From contig CAXTVM010000031.1 in assembly GCA_964247725.1 (NCBI GenBank), positions 1 through 39,113 of the forward strand: a stretch of 39,113 nucleotides of DNA, given 5' to 3'. The stretch is from Lichenicola sp964247725. Lineage in GTDB: Bacteria; Pseudomonadota; Alphaproteobacteria; Acetobacterales; Acetobacteraceae. Below, in pieces: positions 28,663 to 39,113 of the stretch (positions are counted from its first letter, which is position 1; each line of letters begins with the position of its first letter). Under the pieces are notes generated by a model. The model saw only the letters and a program-made list of their open reading frames with translations. It searched no databases and was not told where the DNA came from. The position numbers and the translations under genes are program-made.

Positions 28663-29379
28663 TCAAACCACGTCCGGCATCGTGCCGGGTTGGCCGTCGG
28701 CATGTCTCGTGCCGACCTCTTCCAGCAATGTGGTGCGTCCCCCCACCGGCGCCGAGTTGTAGCGGTCGATCGTGGGACCACGTTGCGGTGATTCGCCGCG
28801 CCGCAGCGCCGCGATCAGCGCCCGCGTACGGCCGTCGTCGAGGTCCTCGTAGTAGTCCTCGTTGACCTGCAGGATCGGCGCATTGGCGCAGGCGCCGAGG
28901 CACTCGACCTCGGTCATCGTGAACAGCCCGTCGGCGCTGGTCTCCTCGAACGCGCGCAGGCCCGCCTCCGCCTTGACCGCGGCGACGACGTCGTCCGACC
29001 CGCGCAGCCAGCACGGCGTCGTGGTGCAGACCTGCAGGTGGTAGCGCCCGACCGGCTTGGTGTTGAACATCAGGTAGAAGGTGGCGACCTCGTAGACCCG
29101 GATCGGCGGCATCGACAGGCGTCTCGCCACCGCATCCATCGCCACGCGCGGCACCCACGCGCTGCCCGCGGTCCGCTTCATCTGGTTCTGCGCCACGAAC
29201 AGCAGCGGAATCGCGCCGCTCGACTGCCGCCCCTCCGGATAGCGCGACAGGATCGCGGCGATCTCCGCCTCGCTCTCGGCGTCGAACGCGAAGCTGGTCG
29301 GCTGCTGGTCGGTCGCCGGCCGCGGCGCGTGGCCGGGCGTGCCGTGGCCGATGTTCTCGGCGGTGAACTGGCCGGACAT
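28663..29379 (-). CDS. nuoE: NADH-quinone oxidoreductase subunit E
   Basis: The 238-residue thioredoxin-fold subunit with the 2Fe-2S cluster N1a, which may limit reactive-oxygen formation at the flavin. The four ligands are in VCTTTPCWLRGSD and VECLGACANAPILQVNEDYY. The N-terminal helical part begins FAFDAESEAEIAAILSRYPE. A polar C-terminal tail of about 45 residues follows the conserved domain. It lies seven bases downstream of nuoD. Confidence 0.95.
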   Translation of the reverse strand: MSGQFTAENIGHGTPGHAPRPATDQQPTSFAFDAESEAEIAAILSRYPEGRQSSGAIPLLFVAQNQMKRTAGSAWVPRVAMDAVARRLSMPPIRVYEVATFYLMFNTKPVGRYHLQVCTTTPCWLRGSDDVVAAVKAEAGLRAFEETSADGLFTMTEVECLGACANAPILQVNEDYYEDLDDGRTRALIAALRRGESPQRGPTIDRYNSAPVGGRTTLLEEVGTRHADGQPGTMPDVV

Positions 29380-29386
29380 GATCCCC

Positions 29387-30637
29387 CTACCTGTCGATCT
29401 CGCCGAACACGAGGTCGAGCGAGCCTATGATCGCGACCGTGTCGGCCAGCATGTGGCGCCGCGACAGCTCGTCCAGCGCCTGCAGGTGCGCGAACCCGGT
29501 CGAGCGGATCTTGCAGCGATACGGGCGGTTGCTGCCGTCGGCGATCAGGAACACGCCGAACTCGCCCTTCGGCGTCTCGACCACGGTGTAGGTGGTCCCC
29601 GGCGGCACGTGGTAGCCCTCGGTGTACAGCTTGAAGTGGTGGATCAGCGCCTCCATCGAGCGCTTCATGTCGGTCTTGCTCGGCGGCGAGATCTTGGTGT
29701 CCTGGATCTTCACCGGACCGCCCGGCATCTGCGCCAGGCACTGCTCGACGATGCGCACGCTCTGCCGCATCTCGGCGACCCGCACCAGGTAGCGGTCGTA
29801 GCAGTCGCCGTTGCGCGCCACCGGCACGTCGAACTCGACCTTGTGGTACATGTCGTAAGGCTGCGTGCGGCGCAGGTCCCACGGCACGCCGGACGCGCGC
29901 AGGTTGGGTCCGCTGAAGCCCCAGTCGAGCGCCTGCTCGGACGTGAACACGCCGATGCCGACCGTGCGCTGCTTCCAGATCCGGTTGCCCGTGAGCATGC
30001 TCTCGAGGTCGTCGACGAACTTCGGGAAGTCGCCCGCCCAGGCCGCGATCCGGTCGGTCAGCCCCGCCGGCATGTCGCGCGCGACGCCGCCCGGCCGGAA
30101 GTAGTTGGCGTGGTAGCGCGCGCCGGACACCGCCTCGTAGAACTCGAGCAGCTTCTCGCGCTCCTCGTAGCCCCACAGCGCCGGGGTCAGCGCGCCGCAG
30201 TCGAGCGCGAACGAGGTCACGCTCAGCAGGTGGCTCAGCACGCGCGTGATCTCGGCGAACATCGTGCGGATCCACTTGGCGCGGTCCGGGGGCTCGATGC
30301 CGAGCAGCTTCTCGGTCGCCAGCGCGAATGCGTGCTCCTGGCACATCGGCGAGACGTAATCGAGCCGGTCGAAATACGGCAGCGCCTTCATGTAGGTCTT
30401 GTACTCGATCAGCTTCTCGGTGCCGCGATGCAGCAGCCCGATATGCGGCACCGCGCGCGCCACCACCTCGCCGTCCATCTCCAGCACCAGCCGCAGCACG
30501 CCGTGCGCGGCGGGATGCTGCGGGCCGAAGTTCAGCGAGTGGCTGTCGATCTCGACCGTCTTCAGGCTGCGTCCGTCGCCGGCCCGGTCGGGCTGCATGG
30601 CGTCCGGGATGTCGTCCCGCAGGATGATGTCGCTCAT
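29387..30637 (-). CDS. nuoD: NADH-quinone oxidoreductase subunit D
   Basis: The 416-residue 49-kDa-type subunit that forms the quinone-binding site with NuoB. Conserved landmarks are NFGPQHPAAHGVLRLVLEMD near the start, with the His pair at the quinone site, HIGLLHRGTEKLIE, YFDRLDYVSPMCQEHAFALA and the C-terminal ADTVAIIGSLDLVFGEIDR. The gene is separate from nuoC, unlike the nuoCD fusion of E. coli. The gap to nuoC is 30 bp. Confidence 0.96.
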   Translation of the reverse strand: MSDIILRDDIPDAMQPDRAGDGRSLKTVEIDSHSLNFGPQHPAAHGVLRLVLEMDGEVVARAVPHIGLLHRGTEKLIEYKTYMKALPYFDRLDYVSPMCQEHAFALATEKLLGIEPPDRAKWIRTMFAEITRVLSHLLSVTSFALDCGALTPALWGYEEREKLLEFYEAVSGARYHANYFRPGGVARDMPAGLTDRIAAWAGDFPKFVDDLESMLTGNRIWKQRTVGIGVFTSEQALDWGFSGPNLRASGVPWDLRRTQPYDMYHKVEFDVPVARNGDCYDRYLVRVAEMRQSVRIVEQCLAQMPGGPVKIQDTKISPPSKTDMKRSMEALIHHFKLYTEGYHVPPGTTYTVVETPKGEFGVFLIADGSNRPYRCKIRSTGFAHLQALDELSRRHMLADTVAIIGSLDLVFGEIDR

Positions 30638-30667
30638 CGTCCGTCTCCCCTGCTCAACGCGTGTGCC

Positions 30668-31330
30668 TCAACGCTTCTGGCCGGGCGGGCCGGCGACGAT
30701 GCCCTGCCGGGTCTCGTGCGCCTTCTCGTCGCCCGGCAGCGTCATCACGCCCTCCCAGGGCGACGCGAAGTCGAAGTTGCGGAAGTCCTGCACCAGCTTC
30801 ACCGGCTCGTAGACCACGGCGCCCCGGTCGACGTCGTAGCGCACCTCGACGTAGCCGGTGAGCGGGAAGTCCTTGCGCAGCGGATGGCCCTCGAAGCCGT
30901 AGTCGGTGACGATGCGGCGCAGGTCCGGCTGGTCCGAGAACAGCACGCCGAACAGGTCGTAGCACTCCCGCTCCCACCAGGTCGCCGACGACCACAGCCG
31001 GTGGATCGAGGGCACCGGCGCCACCTCGTCGGTGGAGACGATCACCCGGCAGCGCTGGTTCAGCGTGACCGACAGCAGGTTGTAGACCACGTCGAAGCGC
31101 TCGGCCCGGTCCGGGTAGTCGACGCCGCAGAGGTCCATCATCTGCTGGAAGGCGTAGCGCGGATCGTCGCGCAGCACCCGCATGACCGGGACGAGGGACT
31201 GGCGCCGCACGCGCAGCACCAGCTCGCCTCGCTCGACCGCCGCCGACAGCACGCCGCCCAGGCCCGTCGACAGCGCGAACGCCATCGAGCCCAACCGGCC
31301 GGCCAGGCTGCCTACGACCGGCTCACCCAC
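30668..31330 (-). CDS. nuoC: NADH-quinone oxidoreductase subunit C
   Basis: The 30-kDa-type structural subunit (220 residues) of the peripheral arm that packs against NuoD. The conserved signature is SATWWERECYDLFGVLFSDQ, followed by DLRRIVTDYGFEGHPLRKDF and PLTGYVEVRYD. The GTG start at 31330 overlaps the nuoB stop by eight bases and is favoured by coupling; an ATG at residue 16 (MAFALSTGL) is an alternative. The acidic DFASPWEG and a short tail end the protein. Confidence 0.94.
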   Translation of the reverse strand: MGEPVVGSLAGRLGSMAFALSTGLGGVLSAAVERGELVLRVRRQSLVPVMRVLRDDPRYAFQQMMDLCGVDYPDRAERFDVVYNLLSVTLNQRCRVIVSTDEVAPVPSIHRLWSSATWWERECYDLFGVLFSDQPDLRRIVTDYGFEGHPLRKDFPLTGYVEVRYDVDRGAVVYEPVKLVQDFRNFDFASPWEGVMTLPGDEKAHETRQGIVAGPPGQKR

Positions 31331-31916
31331 GCAGGATGGTCCCGGTGCGCTGGATCTTCTTCTGCAGCTGCATGATGCCGTAGACCAGCGCCTCGGCGGT
31401 CGGCGGGCAGCCCGGCACGTAGATGTCGACCGGCACGATGCGGTCGCAGCCGCGCACCACCGAGTAGGAATAGTGGTAGTAGCCGCCGCCGTTGGCGCAG
31501 CTGCCCATGCTGATCACCCAGCGCGGCTCGGCCATCTGGTCGTAGATGCGCCGCATCGCCGGCGCCATCTTGTTGGTCAGCGTGCCGGAGACGATCATGA
31601 CGTCGGCCTGGCGCGGGCTGCCGCGCGGGATGATGCCGAACCGGTCGAGGTCGTAGCGCGGCATGAAGGCGTGGATCATCTCGACCGCGCAACAGGCCAG
31701 CCCGAACGACAGCGGCCACAGGCTGCCGGTGCGGGCCCAGTTGACCAGCTTGTCGACGTTGGCGACCACGAAGCCCTTCTCGGTGATCTCGCCGGTGATC
31801 CCGCGCACCACCGCGTCCTGCGCCGGGCCGGGCGCCAGCGCTTCGCGATTCCAGGCAACTGGAGCGGTCTCCTGCCTCGACATGTCGGCACCGGCCCGTG
31901 CGAGCTGATCGCTCAT
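31323..31916 (-). CDS. nuoB: NADH-quinone oxidoreductase subunit B
   Basis: The 197-residue subunit that holds cluster N2, the last electron carrier before quinone. Its ligands are the tandem Cys pair in LSFGLACCAVEMIHAFMPRY, plus GSCANGGGYYHYSYSVVRG and YVPGCPPTAEALVYGI. It sits seven bases after nuoA and overlaps nuoC by eight bases. Start at 31916 (MSDQLARAG) gives a modest N-terminal extension; an internal ATG at residue 12 is possible. Confidence 0.96.
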   Translation of the reverse strand: MSDQLARAGADMSRQETAPVAWNREALAPGPAQDAVVRGITGEITEKGFVVANVDKLVNWARTGSLWPLSFGLACCAVEMIHAFMPRYDLDRFGIIPRGSPRQADVMIVSGTLTNKMAPAMRRIYDQMAEPRWVISMGSCANGGGYYHYSYSVVRGCDRIVPVDIYVPGCPPTAEALVYGIMQLQKKIQRTGTILRG

Positions 31917-31923
31917 GATATCC

Positions 31924-32289
31924 TCATTCCCAATCCAGGGCGCCCTTGCACCACTCGTAGGCGAAACCGACCGTCAGCACGCCGAGGAAGCCCAGCATCG
32001 ACAGGAAGCCGAACAGCCCGATCTGCGCCAGGCTGACCGCCCACGGGAACAGGAAAGCCACCTCCAGGTCGAAGATGATGAACAGGATCGCCACCAGATA
32101 GAACCTGACGTCGAACCGCCGCCTGGCGTCGTCGAACGCGTCGAAGCCGCACTCGTAGGCGGCCACCTTCTCCGGATACGGCTTCTGCTCGCCCGCCAGC
32201 AGCGAGGCGCCCAGCATGGCCCCGGACACCGCCATCGCGATCAGGATGAACACCAGGATGGGGAAGTAGTCCGACAACACGCTCTGCAT
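31924..32289 (-). CDS. nuoA: NADH-quinone oxidoreductase subunit A
   Basis: The first gene of the complex I operon, encoding a three-helix membrane subunit (121 residues) beside NuoH and the quinone entrance. The conserved loop is KVAAYECGFDAFDDARRRFD, then VRFYLVAILFIIFDLEVAFL with the conserved acidic pair. The ATG at 32289 (MQSVLSDYFPILVF) is preferred over the GTG three bases earlier. The operon promoter should lie in 32290-32428, between nuoA and tRNA-Asp; no definite motif was identified. Confidence 0.95.
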   Translation of the reverse strand: MQSVLSDYFPILVFILIAMAVSGAMLGASLLAGEQKPYPEKVAAYECGFDAFDDARRRFDVRFYLVAILFIIFDLEVAFLFPWAVSLAQIGLFGFLSMLGFLGVLTVGFAYEWCKGALDWE

Positions 32290-32428
32290 CACACCGATCC
32301 GGGCAGCTTTGGCATGACGTTAGTCCGTGGCGGCGTCATCGCAAAGTGCAGCGCAGCATTTGGGGACTGGCCGGGCTGCCACAAGGCCGTGTGACGATGC
32401 GATGGCTACGCCAACAAACCGTGAACGG

Positions 32429-32505
<77 letters not shown>

Positions 32506-32550
32506 ATCTGGCGTGAGCGGCGGTGTAGAGGCCCGGTTCCGGACCGTCAA

Positions 32551-32620
32551 GGCCAGGAGCTTCGCCTCTGGACCCCACTGGGGCCGCGGGCCCCAGTGGG
32601 GTCCAGGACAGCACCTGGCC
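32551..32620. repeat. Short palindromic repeat, copy C (no core)
   Basis: This copy lacks the 56-bp core of the longer elements. Its centre (32570-32604) is a near-perfect palindrome with 16-bp arms, GGACCCCACTGGGGCC and GGCCCCAGTGGGGTCC, around GCG. GGCCAGG and CCTGGCC arms lie outside. It sits between tRNA-Val and tRNA-Asp, so it could be a processing signal or terminator inside a tRNA transcript. Confidence 0.8.
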
Positions 32621-32628
32621 GTCCTTCC

Positions 32629-32703
32629 TGGTGGGCGGTGACGGATTCGAACCGCCGACCCTCTCGGTGTAAACGAGACGCTCTACCGCTGAGCTAACCG
32701 CCC
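32629..32703 (-). tRNA. tRNA-Val (TAC)
   Basis: A 75-nt cloverleaf on the minus strand with encoded CCA. The acceptor stem pairs GGGCGGT with ACCGCCC, the anticodon stem is TCTCG/CGAGA with loop TTTACAC giving TAC, and the T arm has GGTTCGAATCC. Its 5' end is only eight bases from the lon stop codon, so it may be released from the lon transcript by RNase P. Confidence 0.96.
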
Positions 32704-32711
32704 GCTCCTGG

Positions 32712-35252
<2,541 letters not shown>

Positions 35253-35436
35253 CTTGACCTCCTGAAGGACAGTCGCGGCCGGGCACCCAAGCGCGGCGTG
35301 CCCGATCGCCCGCGTGGCCATGACAGCGTCATGACGCCTCAACGATGTCGGGCCTGCGGACGCCCTTGGCAAGCCCGGCCTCCGCACGCGGCCGAAGACG
35401 GCTCCGCCGTGCCCAGGCGAGCGTATCGGGCGGCCG

Positions 35437-36693
<1,257 letters not shown>

Positions 36694-36800
36694 GACAACT
36701 CCTCCCGAGGGCGGGTGGCCACCGCCGCCCGAGGTCCAGCCGGAAAGACTAGACCCGTCCCTAAAACCTCATCAAGTGCGGCGCCCGGCCGGACCCCGGC

Positions 36801-37457
36801 TCAGCTCCGGTTGGAGTCCTCGTTCACCGGCGTCGGACGGTTCGCCAGCACCTCGTCGACGATGCCGAACTGCATCGCCTCCTCGGCCGACATGTAGCTG
36901 TCGCGCTCGAGCTTGCGCTCGATCTCCTCCAGCGTCTGCCCGGTATGCTGCTCGTAGATCCCGTTCAGCCGCGAGCGGAGGTAGAGGATCTCCTTGGCCT
37001 GGATCTCGATGTCGCTGGCCTGGCCCTGCGCGCCGCCGGACGGCTGGTGCACCATCACCCGGGCGTTCGGCAGCGCCAGACGCTTGCCCCGGGTGCCGGC
37101 CGCCAGCAGCAGCGAGCCCATCGACGCCGCCTGGCCGATGCAGACCGTGTTCACCGGGCTGCGGATGTACTGCATGGTGTCGTAGATCGCGAGGCCGGCC
37201 GAGACCACGCCGCCCGGGCTGTTGATGTAGAACGAGATGTCCTTCGACGGGTTGACGCTCTCCAGGTGCAGCAGCTGCGCGCAGATCAGCGCCGCGACCT
37301 GATCGTAGACCGGCCCGGTCAGGAAGATGATCCGGTCCTGCAGCAGCCGGGAGAAGATGTCGAACGCGCGCTCGCCGCGGGAGGTCTGCTCGACCACCAT
37401 CGGCACCAGGGCGTTGCCGTAGATCTCGACCGGATCGCGGTCCCACATCTTGCTCAT
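36801..37457 (-). CDS. clpP: ATP-dependent Clp protease proteolytic subunit ClpP
   Basis: The 218-residue serine peptidase that forms the tetradecameric chamber used by ClpX (and by ClpA where present). The catalytic triad is Ser112 (GQAASMGSLL), His137 (ARVMVHQPSGG) and Asp186 (LERDSYMSAEEA). The oxyanion-side glycine motif INSPGGVVSAG is present. The N-terminus MSKMWDRDPVEIYGNALVPM may be trimmed by processing. It lies between tig (101 bp upstream) and clpX. Confidence 0.97.
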   Translation of the reverse strand: MSKMWDRDPVEIYGNALVPMVVEQTSRGERAFDIFSRLLQDRIIFLTGPVYDQVAALICAQLLHLESVNPSKDISFYINSPGGVVSAGLAIYDTMQYIRSPVNTVCIGQAASMGSLLLAAGTRGKRLALPNARVMVHQPSGGAQGQASDIEIQAKEILYLRSRLNGIYEQHTGQTLEEIERKLERDSYMSAEEAMQFGIVDEVLANRPTPVNEDSNRS

Positions 37458-37558
37458 CCTGCCCCCGGGGTCGCCGGCCCCCGACCGCGGAGCCGTGCTG
37501 CACCCGACAAGATAGAGATTATCCGGCCGGTTGAAAGCCCGGCCGTGCCGCGTCGCCG

Positions 37559-38896
37559 CTACAGCTCCGCCGGCGGCACCTCGGCCAGCTCCTCGGGCGT
37601 CACCGTGCGCTCCTCGACGCTGGCCAGCTCGAGCACGTAGTCGACCACCTTGTTCTCGAAGATCGGCCCGCGCAGCGTCTCGGCCGCCTGCGGGTTGCCG
37701 CGGAAGAACTCGATCACCTGCTGTTCCTGGCCCGGATAGCGCCCGGCCTCGGCCCGCATCGCCCGCACCATCTCCTCGGAGGTGACGGTGACGCCGTTGG
37801 CCCGCCCGATCTCGGCCAGCAGCAGCCCCAGCTTCACCCGGCGCTCGGCGATCTTGCGGTAGTCGGCCCGCAGCGTCGCCTCGTCCTTGCCCTGGTCCTC
37901 CTCGTCGAGGCGGCCGGCCTTCAGGTCCGCCTCGACCCGCGACCAGATCGAGTTGAACTCGCCCTCGACCATGCCCTCGGGCGCGTCGAAATCGGTCTGC
38001 GCCGCCAGCTGGTCGAGCAGCTCGCGCTTGATGCGCAGGCGTGACATCTGCTCGTACTCTTGCCGCACCTGGCCCGCCACCGCGTCCCGGACCTGCTCCA
38101 GCCCCTCGAAGCCGATCCGCTTGGCCAGCTCGTCGTCGATCGCCGGCTCCACCGGCCGCTTCAGCGCCTTCGCGGTGACGGCGAAGCTCGCCGCCTTGCC
38201 GGCGAGCTCGGCCGCCTGGTAGTCGGCCGGGAAGGTCACCGCGATCGTGCGGCCCTCCCCCGCCGCCAGGCCCTCGAGCTGATCCGCGAAGCCGGGGATG
38301 AACCCCTCGCCGCCGATTTCGACGTCGACGTCGCCGGCGGTGCCGCCGTCGAACGCCACGCCCTCGATCGTGCCGACGAAATCGACCGTCAGCACCTCGC
38401 CCGTCCGCGCGCCGCGCGCCTCCTCGATGGCCTCGAACGAGCGCTGGCGCCGGGCGATGTCGGCCAGCGCCCGGTCGACCGTCGCCGGGTCCGGGTCCGC
38501 CTTCAGGCGGGTCAGCGACAGCCGGCTGAGGTCCGGCTGCGTGATCTCGGGCAGCAGCTCCAGCACCAGCGTGAACTCGAGGTCGGCCTCCGGCTTCGCC
38601 TCCTGTCCGCTGACCAGCTCGACCTTGGGCTGCGAGGCCTGGCGCAGGCCGCGCTCGGTCATCAGGTCGCGGGTGGCGTCGTTCACCACCTGCTCCAGAA
38701 CCTCGCCTGCCACCGCGGTGCCGTAACGCTGCCGGACCACCGCCAACGGGACCTTGCCGGGCCGGAAGCCGGACAGCTTCATGGTGCGCCCGAGCTCGGT
38801 CAGCCGCGCGGTCCGCTTCGCATCCAGCTCCCGCGCCGGCACCACCACGGTGAAGCCGCGCTTCAGGCCCTGGTTCAGCGTTTCAGTGACCTGCAT
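37559..38896 (-). CDS. tig: Trigger factor, ribosome-bound chaperone
   Basis: The 445-residue chaperone binds the ribosome at the exit tunnel through the GFRPGKVP signature (residues 43-50). The central FKBP-like domain contains VLTVDFVGTIEGVAFDGGTA and EGFIPGFADQLEGLAAGE, and the C-terminal helical substrate-binding domain follows (KRIGFEGLEQVRDAVAGQVR). An in-frame ATG at 38920 exists, but 38896 (MQVTETLNQGLKRGFTVVV) matches family starts and is preceded by GAGAGGA. It opens the tig-clpP-clpX-lon cluster. Confidence 0.96.
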   Translation of the reverse strand: MQVTETLNQGLKRGFTVVVPARELDAKRTARLTELGRTMKLSGFRPGKVPLAVVRQRYGTAVAGEVLEQVVNDATRDLMTERGLRQASQPKVELVSGQEAKPEADLEFTLVLELLPEITQPDLSRLSLTRLKADPDPATVDRALADIARRQRSFEAIEEARGARTGEVLTVDFVGTIEGVAFDGGTAGDVDVEIGGEGFIPGFADQLEGLAAGEGRTIAVTFPADYQAAELAGKAASFAVTAKALKRPVEPAIDDELAKRIGFEGLEQVRDAVAGQVRQEYEQMSRLRIKRELLDQLAAQTDFDAPEGMVEGEFNSIWSRVEADLKAGRLDEEDQGKDEATLRADYRKIAERRVKLGLLLAEIGRANGVTVTSEEMVRAMRAEAGRYPGQEQQVIEFFRGNPQAAETLRGPIFENKVVDYVLELASVEERTVTPEELAEVPPAEL

Positions 38897-38944
38897 GGGC
38901 GACGCGATCCTCTCGTACATGGAACGACGCCGGCGGCGCGGTCC

Positions 38945-39029
<85 letters not shown>

Positions 39030-39066
39030 CCGGCGCCGGCCTGTAGCCCAGGACGCTGGGGCCGGC

Positions 39067-39113
39067 AAGGCCAGGGCGCTGCCCTGGACCCGTTGGGGCC
39101 GCGGGCCCCAAAT
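39067..39113. repeat. Composite palindromic repeat, copy D (cut by the window end)
   Basis: From 39067 the sequence reads GGCCAGGGCGCTGCCCTGG, then ACCCGTTGGGGCC, the short GCGGGCC module and CCCCAAA. This is the right half of the element type seen at 10859-11044, read in reverse, so the whole element is inverted here. It stops at the window edge before any core. Its outer hairpin points leftward, downstream of the tRNA-Leu promoter side. Confidence 0.75.

Overview
The window is a stretch of very GC-rich chromosome from an alphaproteobacterium. The best guess is Rhodospirillales, probably an Acetobacteraceae-like lineage; this is inferred from gene content and order, not from any search. Supporting signs are the order nuoA-N, birA, coaX, rnj, proS, lolC, lolD, dnaE; the order tRNA-Leu, tig, clpP, clpX, lon; a DUF4167 gene beside prmC; the short-form class II ProS; and separate nuoC and nuoD genes. 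Almost everything reads on the minus strand, so transcription runs from right to left.

Layout from right to left along transcription. 39029-32429: tRNA-Leu(TAG), trigger factor, ClpP, ClpX, Lon, tRNA-Val(TAC), tRNA-Asp(GTC), a protein-folding and proteolysis block bounded by tRNAs. 32289-19291: the complex I (NADH:quinone oxidoreductase) operon nuoA, B, C, D, E, F, G, H, I, J, K, L, N. Most joints are overlaps or gaps of a few bases, but nuoM is absent between nuoL and nuoN. 19286-16076: birA, coaX and rnj, closely packed behind nuoN. 16075-15643: a less GC-rich gap with palindromes, a possible 57-residue ORF and a plus-strand terminator. 15642-7353: proS, lolC, lolD, a topoisomerase IB gene and dnaE. 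7353-6203: an IS5-type insertion sequence carrying an exact 292-bp internal tandem duplication, inserted precisely at the dnaE stop codon. 6196-4121: a small secreted protein (plus strand), prmC and a DUF4167 gene. 3491-2382: an MscS-type channel (plus strand). 2257-2183: tRNA-Met(CAT). 1806-1: two secreted proteins, the second a phage tail-spike-like beta-helix protein with 51-residue repeats that runs off the window.

A family of composite palindromic repeats recurs in four intergenic places (3735-3910, 10859-11044, 32551-32620, 39067 to the window end). Its ends form outward-facing terminator-like hairpins, and its inner modules are rearranged between copies.

The most interesting points are the complex I operon without nuoM, the modular palindromic repeat family with swapped internal modules, the insertion sequence that sits at the dnaE stop and carries a frame-shifting duplication, the atypical rnj-proS gap, and a signal-peptide-bearing tail-spike-like protein beside a tRNA gene. 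No CRISPR array, rRNA operon or replication origin was seen.
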